A program made the translations under genes and the position numbers. Below are positions 1-6,889 of a stretch of DNA of 64,000 bases, in pieces (position 1 is the stretch's first letter; the number at the start of each line of letters is the position of its first letter). A model generated the notes under the pieces. The model was not told the DNA's origin. It did no database searches and saw only the letters and a list, made by a program, of their open reading frames with translations. The stretch covers positions 124,001-188,000 of the forward strand of contig NZ_BONV01000010.1 in assembly GCF_016862895.1 (NCBI RefSeq). The letters are read 5' to 3'. This DNA is from Planotetraspora kaengkrachanensis. GTDB taxonomy: Bacteria > Actinomycetota > Actinomycetes > Streptosporangiales > Streptosporangiaceae.

Positions 1-944
1 ACGCGGCGACGCAGGACCTGCCCTGCCTGTCCGAGCTCGGTTTCCGGCCGCGGCGGCTGTTCGACACCGAGCTGGCGGGAAGGCTGCTCGGCTACGAGCG
101 CGTCGGGCTCGGCACGATGGTGGAGGTCGTCCTCGGGTTGCGGCTGGAGAAGGGGCACTCCGCGGCCGACTGGTCGACCCGGCCCCTTCCCGAGGCCTGG
201 CTCCGGTACGCCGCGCTCGACGTCGAGGTGCTGATCGAGCTCCGCGACGCCCTGTACGCCGAGCTCGAGTCCACGGGCAAGCTCGACTGGGCGATAGAGG
301 AGTTCGCCTCCATCGTCGCCGCCCCCGCCCACCCGCCGAGGAGCGATCCGTGGCGGCGGACCTCGGGCATCCACCGCGTGCGCACGCTGCGCGGCCTCGC
401 CGTCGTCCGCGAGCTGTGGACGCTCCGGGACGAGATCGCCCGGACCTCCGATCTCGCGCCCGGCCGGGTGCTGCCGGACTCGGCGATCGTGCAGGCCGCG
501 CTCGACCTGCCGCGAACCACCAAGGCGCTGACCGAGATCGCCCCCTTCACCGGCCGCAGCGCCCGGCGCCACCTGCGTGACTGGCTGGGAGCCGTGACCC
601 GGGCGCGCGGGCTGGCCGAGTCTGACCTGCCGCAACCGGTCGGCCCGGGAGACGGGCCTCCTCCCGCCAACCGGTGGGCGGACCGCGACCCTGCCGCCGC
701 ACGCCGGCTGGGGGCCGTTCGCACGGTGGTCGCCGCGCTCGCCGACGAGCACCGCATGCCGATCGAGAACCTGCTCCAGCCTGACGCGGTGCGCCGGCTC
801 GCATGGGAGCCTCCCGCGGACCTGTCCGAGCAGGCCGTCGCCGAGCGGCTGCGCGGGCTGGGAGCCCGTGAGTGGCAGATCGCGCTGACCGCACATCCGA
901 TGGCCAAGTCCCTCGAACGCCTGGAGATCAAGGGCGAGGTCTGA
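1..944 (+). CDS. rnd: Ribonuclease D (HRDC domain), 5' end outside the window
   Basis: Open from the first base in frame 3, so the start lies upstream; 313 residues are visible. RNase D is a DnaQ-fold 3'-5' exoribonuclease that trims stable RNA precursors. The visible part begins late in the exonuclease domain: the FDTELAGRLLGYERVGL stretch and the motif III pattern Y-x3-D in RYAALDVEVL are clear. An HRDC nucleic-acid-binding region follows (about visible residues 120-195, with ELWTLRDEIARTSDLAPGRV), then a C-terminal helical region typical of the actinobacterial form. Ends 77 bases before the next gene, on the same strand. Assignment is firm; only the missing N-terminus limits it. Confidence 0.9.
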   Translation, partial: AATQDLPCLSELGFRPRRLFDTELAGRLLGYERVGLGTMVEVVLGLRLEKGHSAADWSTRPLPEAWLRYAALDVEVLIELRDALYAELESTGKLDWAIEEFASIVAAPAHPPRSDPWRRTSGIHRVRTLRGLAVVRELWTLRDEIARTSDLAPGRVLPDSAIVQAALDLPRTTKALTEIAPFTGRSARRHLRDWLGAVTRARGLAESDLPQPVGPGDGPPPANRWADRDPAAARRLGAVRTVVAALADEHRMPIENLLQPDAVRRLAWEPPADLSEQAVAERLRGLGAREWQIALTAHPMAKSLERLEIKGEV

Positions 945-983
945 CCGGCCTCGTTCCTGGTCCCGACCGGTGTTAGGCTCGCC

Positions 984-999
984 GGGAAAGCGCTTTCCC
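984..999. promoter_or_regulatory. Candidate LacI-family operator
   Basis: Perfect 16-bp palindrome GGGAAAGCGCTTTCCC, 22 bases before the start of the Gfo/Idh/MocA gene. The core GAAAGCGCTTTC with a central CpG is the classic LacI/GalR-family operator form. A closely related site lies beside the start of the LacI-type gene at 5593-5606, so the same repressor probably controls both. Confidence 0.7.
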
Positions 1000-1021
1000 C
1001 CCTCGATCAGGAGTGCTTCGG

Positions 1022-2167
1022 ATGAGCGACCGCGTTCTCGGCGTCGTCATGAACGGCGCGACCGGGCGGATGGGATACCGCCAGCATCTGGTCCGTTCCG
1101 TTCTCGCCATCAACGAGCAGGGCGGGGTGACCCTGACCGACGGCGGCCGGGTGAGCCTGCGCCCCGTACTCGTCGGCCGCGGCCTCGGCAAACTCGCCGA
1201 CATCGCCGAGCGGCACGGCGTCGCCGACTACACCACCGACCTGGACGCCGCCCTGGCCGATCCGGCCAACGAGATCTACTTCGACGCCCAGGTCACGCAG
1301 GCCCGGGTGCCCGCGACGCTCAAGGCGATCGCGCGGGGCAAGCACGTCTACACCGAGAAGCCGACAGCCGAGACTCTCGCCGACGCCGTGCGACTGGCCC
1401 GGGCGGCCGAGGACGCCGGGGTGAAGAACGGCGTCGTGCAGGACAAGCTCTTCCTCCCTGGCCTGCTCAAGCTCAGGCGCCTCGTCGACGGCGGGTTCTT
1501 CGGCCGGATCCTCTCGGTGCGCGGCGAGTTCGGCTACTGGGTGTTCGAGGGCGACTGGCAACCGGCGCAACGCCCCTCGTGGAACTACCGGGCCGAGGAC
1601 GGCGGCGGCATCGTGCTCGACATGTTCCCGCATTGGACCTACGTGCTGGAGAACCTCTTCGGCCGGGTGGAGTCGGTGTACGCGCACGTCAGCACGCACA
1701 TCCCAGAGCGTTGGGATGAGAACGGCAAGGCGTACGCGGCGACCGCCGACGACGCGGCCTACGGCGTCTTCGAGCTCGAAGGCGGGATCGTCGCCCAGAT
1801 CAACTCCTCCTGGGCGGTACGGGTGAACCGCGACGAACTGGTGGAGTTCCAGGTGGACGGAACCCACGGCAGCGCGGTCGCCGGGCTTCGCGAGTGCCGG
1901 ATCCAGGACCGCGCCGGCACGCCGCGGCCGGTGTGGAACCCCGACCAGCCCGCCACCGAGTCGTTCCGCGACCAGTGGCAGCGGGTGCCGGACAACGCCG
2001 ACTTCGACAACGGCTTCAAGACCCAGTGGGAGATGTTCGTCCGGCACGTGCTTGAGGATGCTCCGTTCCCCTACTCGTTCGCCGCCGGCGCCCGCGGCGT
2101 CCAGATCGCCGAACTCGGCCTGCGTTCCCACGTGGAGGGCCGCCGCCTCCGGGTGGAGGGGCTGTGA
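1022..2167 (+). CDS. Gfo/Idh/MocA family NAD(P)-dependent oxidoreductase
   Basis: 381 residues. These enzymes oxidise or reduce hydroxyl groups of sugars or inositols using NAD(P). The N-terminus is a Rossmann fold and the family signature EKP is in KHVYTEKPTAET (about residues 110-120). A C-terminal alpha/beta substrate domain follows, with GGGIVLDMFPHW typical of the catalytic-site segment. The ATG at 1022 is chosen because AGGAG (1009-1013) lies 8 bases upstream; the alternative GTG at 1013 overlaps that ribosome binding site. It overlaps the next gene by GTGA, so translation is coupled. With the DUF993 and isomerase genes downstream and a LacI repressor, it forms a carbohydrate catabolic block; the substrate cannot be read from sequence. 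Confidence 0.88.
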   Translation: MSDRVLGVVMNGATGRMGYRQHLVRSVLAINEQGGVTLTDGGRVSLRPVLVGRGLGKLADIAERHGVADYTTDLDAALADPANEIYFDAQVTQARVPATLKAIARGKHVYTEKPTAETLADAVRLARAAEDAGVKNGVVQDKLFLPGLLKLRRLVDGGFFGRILSVRGEFGYWVFEGDWQPAQRPSWNYRAEDGGGIVLDMFPHWTYVLENLFGRVESVYAHVSTHIPERWDENGKAYAATADDAAYGVFELEGGIVAQINSSWAVRVNRDELVEFQVDGTHGSAVAGLRECRIQDRAGTPRPVWNPDQPATESFRDQWQRVPDNADFDNGFKTQWEMFVRHVLEDAPFPYSFAAGARGVQIAELGLRSHVEGRRLRVEGL

Positions 2168-3339
2168 CCTCGGCTGGGCGGGTCATCTCGCTGCCCGGGA
2201 CGCGAGAGCCGTACGAACTGGGGGAACCGGTCGCCTGGGCGCGCCCGGGCGGACCGCCGGTGCGCCGGGTCGCCTACGCGGCGGCGCACGTGGTCGCGGA
2301 CGCCCGCGCGGACAACGGCCCCGGCAGGCCCGCCGCGGTCGACTGGGACGCCACCCTGCGCTTCCGGCGCCACCTGTGGTCGTACTCCTTCCGCGTCGCG
2401 GACGCCATGGACACCGCGCAGCGGAACATGGGCCTTGACTGGCCCGCGACCCGCGAGCTGATCGCGCGCAGCGCCGCCGAGGCGCGGTCGCTGGGCGATC
2501 CCGCCGACCTGCTGGCCTGCGGCGCGGGCACCGACCACGTGCCGGACGCGGGCACGCTCGACGCGGTCACCATCGCCTACCTGGAGCAGATGGAGGCCGT
2601 CCGCGCGGCGGGCGCCGGGCTGATCCTGATGGCCAGCCGTCAGCTCGCCCGGGTCGCGTGCGGGCCCGAGGACTACCACGCGGTGTACGGCAGGCTCCTC
2701 GGCCAGGCGGACCGGCCGGTGATTCTGCACTGGCTGGGCGAGATGTTCGACCCGCAGCTCGCCGGGTACTGGGGGTCGGCCGACGTGGACGAGGCCACCG
2801 AGTCGTTCCTCGCCCTCGTCCGCGAGCACGCCTCCAGGGTCGAGGGCGTCAAGGTGTCGCTGCTGGACGAGGACCACGAGGTGCGCCTGCGCGCGGCCCT
2901 GCCGGAGGGCGTGCGGCTCTACACCGGGGACGACTTCAACTACCCCTCGCTCATCAGGTCGGGGTCGCACGCGCTGCTGGGGATCTTCGACGCCATCGCC
3001 CCGGCGGCCGCTGCGGCGCTGGAGGCGCTGGATCAGGCCGAGACGGCCGATGAGGCGGGTGCCAGGGCTCGACATTTCGCCATTTATGAGGAGATATTCG
3101 GGCCGACGGTGGCGTTGTCGAGGAAGATCTTCGAGGCTCCGACCTTCCATTACAAGACGGGGATCGTGTTCCTCGCCTGGCTGGCGGGGCACCAGGACGA
3201 GTTCGTCATGGTGAACGGGGCCCAGTCGGCCCGGTCGATCGAACATCTGGCCGAGGTCTTCCGCCTCGCCGACCAGGCCGGCCTCCTCCCCGACCCCGAC
3301 CTGGCCGCCCACCGCATGACCACCCTCCTCTCGGCGTGA
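2164..3339 (+). CDS. DUF993 family protein (dihydrodipicolinate-synthase-like barrel)
   Basis: 391 residues, GTG start overlapping the preceding stop by 4 bases. The protein resembles DUF993, a TIM-barrel family distantly related to dihydrodipicolinate synthase/aldolases, usually found beside Gfo/Idh oxidoreductases and sugar isomerases. Conserved-looking segments are PVILHWLGEMFDPQL, VEGVKVSLLDEDHE (candidate Schiff-base Lys in VKVS) and LYTGDDFNYPSLI. Aldolase or keto-sugar cleavage chemistry is plausible but unproven. The TGA stop is itself part of the first TGATCA motif of the downstream 53-bp repeat array, so the array begins exactly at the end of this gene. Confidence 0.8.
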   Translation: MTSAGRVISLPGTREPYELGEPVAWARPGGPPVRRVAYAAAHVVADARADNGPGRPAAVDWDATLRFRRHLWSYSFRVADAMDTAQRNMGLDWPATRELIARSAAEARSLGDPADLLACGAGTDHVPDAGTLDAVTIAYLEQMEAVRAAGAGLILMASRQLARVACGPEDYHAVYGRLLGQADRPVILHWLGEMFDPQLAGYWGSADVDEATESFLALVREHASRVEGVKVSLLDEDHEVRLRAALPEGVRLYTGDDFNYPSLIRSGSHALLGIFDAIAPAAAAALEALDQAETADEAGARARHFAIYEEIFGPTVALSRKIFEAPTFHYKTGIVFLAWLAGHQDEFVMVNGAQSARSIEHLAEVFRLADQAGLLPDPDLAAHRMTTLLSA

Positions 3340-3730
3340 TCACGCACAGCCCTCCCCTTGGCGTGATCATGCACAGGTTCGCGATCATGCCCGCCGACCA
3401 GCACACCCCTTGGTGGTGATCATGCGCAGATTCACGCGAAGACCCCCCGACCTGCGCCAACGTTGCACGTGATCATGCACAGATTCGTGCACGGCATCCC
3501 CGACCTGCGGAAACACCTTGCGTGATCATGCAGGGGCGAAGCCTCGAGCGCGACACCGCATGATCACGATTGACGTCGCCCCAGCCTGGGCGCCCTGATC
3601 ACGAATCTCTGCATGATCACCAAAGGGATCAGTCCAGCTCAGGAGGCCTGATCACGAACCTGTGCATGATCACCCCAAAGAGGGGAGCCGGTGAGGGGAC
3701 ATGATGACGAACTTGTGCATGATCACGCGG
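3337..3730. repeat. Mirror-symmetric 53-bp repeat array 1
   Basis: TGATCA-headed units start at 3337 (27-bp half unit), 3364, 3417, 3470 and 3523: forward orientation, exactly 53 bp apart after the half unit. From 3566 on the units are inverted, with TGCATGATCAC cores ending at 3619, 3672 and 3725, again 53 bp apart. Each inverted unit also carries a second TGATCA-like box 18 bp away (3596, 3649, 3702), itself at 53-bp steps. The centre has 11-bp arms CGTGATCATGC (3521-3531) and GCATGATCACG (3558-3568). The unit is TGATCATGCACAGATTCG, about 12 variable bases, CCGACCTGC, then about 13 variable bases. No protein gene fits this stretch. Function unknown. Confidence 0.92.
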
Positions 3731-3741
3731 GAGGGGTGCGG

Positions 3742-4599
3742 GTGGGGCTCGGACGGTTGTCGTTGAAACGGTTGTCGTTGAACCAGTGGACGACCAGGCG
3801 GTGGACGGTGGCGGAGGCCGTCGACGGGTGCGTACGACACGGCCTGGAGGCCATCGGCCTGTGGCGGCAGGAGGTGGCCGCGCAGGGCCTCGACGAGACG
3901 GTCGCCCTCGTCGGGAACGCGGGCCTGCGCGTGTCCTCCCTCTGCAGGGGCGGGTTCCTCACCTCGCCCGATTTCGAAGCGGACAACCGACTGGCCGTCG
4001 ACGAGGCGGCCGCCCTTGGGGCCGCCTGCCTGGTCATGGTGGTCGGCGGCCTGCCCGGGGTCGTGCCGGGCGAGCCCCTGGGCGAGATCTCACGCGACCT
4101 GCCCGCCGCCCGGGCGAGGGTCGCCGAGGCGCTGGCCGTGCTCGCCCCCTATGCCGCGGAGCGCGGCGTGCGGCTGGCCCTCGAGCCGCTCCATCCCGTC
4201 TACTGCGCCGACAGGGCGGTGCTGTCCACCCTCGGCCAGGCGCTCGACCTCGCCGCGCCGTACGCGCCGGAAACGGTGGGAGTGGTGATCGACACCTTCC
4301 ACGTCTGGTGGGACCCCCAGGTCTTCGAGCAGATCGCGCGCGCGGGCGCGGAGGGGCGCATCGCCTCCTACCAGGTCTGCGACTTCCTCAGCCCGCTCCC
4401 CGCCGACGTGCTGCTCGGCCGCGGCATGATGGGCGACGGGGTGATCGACTTCGGATCGCTGACCGGCGCCGTCACCGCGGCCGGGTACGCGGGCGACGTG
4501 GAGGTCGAGATCTTCAACGCGGACGTCTGGGCCGCGGACCCCGACGACGTCGTCAGCACGATGAAGGCCCGCTACGTCAGTCTCATCGAAGGCGCCTGA
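3742..4599 (+). CDS. Sugar phosphate isomerase/epimerase (xylose-isomerase-like TIM barrel)
   Basis: 285 residues, AP-endonuclease-2-like TIM barrel. Metal-ligand type segments are LALEPLHP (Glu), VGVVIDTFHVWWDP (Asp, His), and GDVEVEIFN (Glu). GTG 3742 is preferred because GGGAGG (3729-3734) is 7 bases upstream; GTG 3736 is too close to it and GTG 3691 would translate part of the repeat array. The first codons contain a tandem 15-bp duplication giving RLSLKRLSLN. Probably the isomerase step of the sugar block begun by the Gfo/Idh gene, although the repeat array separates it and it may have its own promoter. Its 3' end overlaps the convergent LacI gene by 17 bp. Confidence 0.83.
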   Translation: MGLGRLSLKRLSLNQWTTRRWTVAEAVDGCVRHGLEAIGLWRQEVAAQGLDETVALVGNAGLRVSSLCRGGFLTSPDFEADNRLAVDEAAALGAACLVMVVGGLPGVVPGEPLGEISRDLPAARARVAEALAVLAPYAAERGVRLALEPLHPVYCADRAVLSTLGQALDLAAPYAPETVGVVIDTFHVWWDPQVFEQIARAGAEGRIASYQVCDFLSPLPADVLLGRGMMGDGVIDFGSLTGAVTAAGYAGDVEVEIFNADVWAADPDDVVSTMKARYVSLIEGA

Positions 4600-5572
4600 C
4601 GCTGTCGCGCAGCACGACCCGGCCCTCGACGTCGACCACGGTCGCCGGCGCGTCGGACAGCGCCAGTTCGACCGCGCGTGCGCCCATGTCCGCCAGCGGC
4701 AGCCGTACGGTCGACAGGGCCGGCGCGAGGTCGCGCAGGGTCGCGATGTCGTCGAAGCCGGCCACCGAGACGTCGTCGGGCACGCGCACTCCCCTGTCCC
4801 GCAGGGCGGCGAGCGCGCCGACGGCCATGACGTCGTTGACGGCGAACACGCACGTGGCGTCCGCGATCTCCTGGACCGCGGCGTGGCCGCCGTCGCGGTC
4901 GAACGAGCCGTGCACGATCCGCGGTTCCGGCAGGCCGAGCTCCGCGAGCGCCTCGGTGAAGCCGGTGCGGCGGTCGATGGCCGTGTGCAGGTCGGGCGGG
5001 CCCGCCAGCACGGCGAACCGGGTGTGCCCGAGCGCGGCGAGGGCCCGGGCCAGGTCGGCCGCGCCCTCGCGGTTGGCGGGGGCTACCGTGGCGACGCCGA
5101 GCAGGTCCTGCCCGACGCAGGCGACGCGGCCGCCCGTTTCCTGGTAGCGGCCGAGTTCGGCCCGCAGCCGACCGGTCACGCCGTCGTCGGTGACGCGGGA
5201 TCCGGCGATCAGGACCGCACGCGCCCGCTGCGCGTGCAGGGTCGAGACATAGGCGATCTCACGTTCGGGGTCGCGGCGGGTGGTGCCGACCATGACCATG
5301 TGCCCTCGGGCGTCCGCGGCCCGCATGGCGCCGTCGGCGATTACCGCGAAGTAGGGGTCGACGAGGTCGTGGACGACCAGCCCGATGACCTCGCTCGCGC
5401 CGCGGGCGAGGGTCTGCGCGGCCACGTTGGTCCGGTATCCGAGCTCGGCGGCGGCCTTCTCCACCCGCTCGCGCATCACCCGCCCTACCTGGCGCGAGCT
5501 GCCGTTGAGCACGCGCGACGCCGTCGCGAGCGAGACCCCGGCATGCCGTGCGACGTCCTCGAGCGTGACCAC
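4583..5572 (-). CDS. LacI-family transcriptional repressor
   Basis: 329 residues, the normal LacI length. The N-terminal HTH is intact (VTLEDVARHAGVSLATASRV, residues 2-21), followed by the hinge helix region and a periplasmic-binding-protein-like sugar sensor domain ending in DDVSVAGFDDIA and ALSTVRLP, both family signatures. GTG at 5572 is chosen: GGGAGG lies about 5 bases upstream and the HTH starts immediately after. Operator-like palindromes lie next to its own start (5593-5606) and before the Gfo/Idh gene (984-999), so it probably represses itself and the sugar block. The ligand is unknown. Confidence 0.92.
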   Translation of the reverse strand: MVTLEDVARHAGVSLATASRVLNGSSRQVGRVMRERVEKAAAELGYRTNVAAQTLARGASEVIGLVVHDLVDPYFAVIADGAMRAADARGHMVMVGTTRRDPEREIAYVSTLHAQRARAVLIAGSRVTDDGVTGRLRAELGRYQETGGRVACVGQDLLGVATVAPANREGAADLARALAALGHTRFAVLAGPPDLHTAIDRRTGFTEALAELGLPEPRIVHGSFDRDGGHAAVQEIADATCVFAVNDVMAVGALAALRDRGVRVPDDVSVAGFDDIATLRDLAPALSTVRLPLADMGARAVELALSDAPATVVDVEGRVVLRDSVRRLR

Positions 5573-5592
5573 ACGACCTCCCGCGGCGATCA

Positions 5593-5606
5593 GGAAAGCG
5601 GTTTCC
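5593..5606. promoter_or_regulatory. Candidate LacI-family operator (autoregulation)
   Basis: GGAAAGCGGTTTCC, one mismatch from a perfect palindrome, 21 bases upstream of the LacI start. It shares the GGAAAGCG..TTTCC core with the perfect site at 984-999. Confidence 0.65.
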
Positions 5607-5650
5607 AGTATGGCAAGCCGATCCGCGCACCCCCCGATCCGGGCATTGGT

Positions 5651-5662
5651 TACTGGCCAGTA
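5651..5662. promoter_or_regulatory. Candidate operator upstream of fadAB
   Basis: Perfect 12-bp palindrome TACTGGCCAGTA, 42 bases before the fadA start in the divergent lacI-fadA interval. Palindromes of TTACT...AGTAA type are typical of TetR-family regulators of fatty-acid genes in actinobacteria. The regulator itself is not in this window. Confidence 0.5.
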
Positions 5663-5704
5663 GCATTGGCTTCGGAAGCTGCCGAGCAACAGGAGCGAAT
5701 CCCC

Positions 5705-6889
5705 GTGCCCGCATCCCGTGAAGTCGTCTTCGTCGACGGCGTCAGAACGCCTTTCGGCAAATCGGGCCCCAAGGGCCTGTACGCCGAGACGCGCGCCGAC
5801 GACCTGGTCGTCCGTGTCATCCGTGAACTGATGCGGCGCAATCCGAACCTCCCGCCCGACCGGGTGGACGAGGTCGCCATCGCGGCCACCACGCAGATCG
5901 GCGACCAGGGCCTGACCATCGGCCGGTCGGCCGCCGTGCTGGCCGGGCTGCCCAAGTCGGTCCCCGGCTACGCCATCGACCGCATGTGCGCGGGCGCGAT
6001 GACCGCCGTCACCAGCGTCGCGGGCGGCATCTCCTTCGGCGCCTACGACGTGGCCGTCGCCGGCGGGGTCGAGCACATGGGCCGGCATCCGATGGGCGAG
6101 GGCGTCGATCCCAACCCGCGGTTCCTGTCCGAGCAGCTCGTCGACGGATCCGCCCTGGTCATGGGCATGACCGCGGAGAACCTCCACGACCGGTACCCCT
6201 CCATCACCAAGGACCGCGCCGACGCGTTCGCCGTGGCCTCGCAGGAGAAGGTCGCCAAGGCGTACGCCGACGGCAGGATCCAGCCCGACCTGGTCCCGAT
6301 GGCGGCCCGCAAGGCCGCCGAGGGCTGGGGCCTGGCCACCGTCGACGAGGCGCCCCGCCCGGGCACCACGCTCGAGGGGCTGAGCGCGCTGAAGACCCCG
6401 TTCCGGGCGCACGGCAGGGTCACCGCGGGCAACGCCTCCGGCATCAACGACGGCGCGACGGGATGCATCGTCGCCGCGGAGGAGGTCGCGCGCGAACTGG
6501 GCCTGAACCCGAAGATGCGCCTGGTCTCCTACGCGTTCGCCGGTGTGGACCCCGAGGTCATGGGCGTGGGCCCCATCCCCTCCACCGAACGGGCGCTGCG
6601 CCTGGCGGGGCTGTCCATCGGCGACGTCGGCCTGTTCGAGATCAACGAGGCGTTCGCCGTCCAGGTGCTCGCCTTCCTCGAGCACTTCGGCATCGCCGAC
6701 GACGACCCCCGCGTCAACCCGTACGGCGGCGCGATCGCGTTCGGCCACCCCCTCGCCTCCTCGGGCGTGCGGCTGATGACGCAGCTGGCGCGGGAGTTCT
6801 CCGAGCGCCCCGACGTCAGGTACGGCATCACGACGATGTGCGTCGGCATGGGCATGGGCGGCACGGTCATCTGGGAGAACCTGGCATGA
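5705..6889 (+). CDS. fadA: Acetyl-CoA C-acyltransferase (beta-oxidation thiolase)
   Basis: 394 residues. Catalyses the thiolytic last step of fatty-acid beta-oxidation in the cytoplasm. The nucleophilic Cys is Cys95 in DRMCAGAMTAV; the other active-site motifs are INEAFAVQVL, the GHP loop in IAFGHPLASSGVRLM, and the second Cys in TTMCVGMGMGGTVIW near the C-terminus. GTG 5705 is chosen because AGGAG (5691-5695) is 9 bases upstream and thiolase similarity starts right after. The stop overlaps the fadB start (ATGA), so the two subunits are translationally coupled and probably form the trifunctional complex. Confidence 0.94.
   Translation: MPASREVVFVDGVRTPFGKSGPKGLYAETRADDLVVRVIRELMRRNPNLPPDRVDEVAIAATTQIGDQGLTIGRSAAVLAGLPKSVPGYAIDRMCAGAMTAVTSVAGGISFGAYDVAVAGGVEHMGRHPMGEGVDPNPRFLSEQLVDGSALVMGMTAENLHDRYPSITKDRADAFAVASQEKVAKAYADGRIQPDLVPMAARKAAEGWGLATVDEAPRPGTTLEGLSALKTPFRAHGRVTAGNASGINDGATGCIVAAEEVARELGLNPKMRLVSYAFAGVDPEVMGVGPIPSTERALRLAGLSIGDVGLFEINEAFAVQVLAFLEHFGIADDDPRVNPYGGAIAFGHPLASSGVRLMTQLAREFSERPDVRYGITTMCVGMGMGGTVIWENLA

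Noticed and set aside
3337-3730. CRISPR array
   Set aside because: Regular spacing suggested it, but the 'spacers' share conserved boxes, units flip orientation at a centre, and no cas gene is present.
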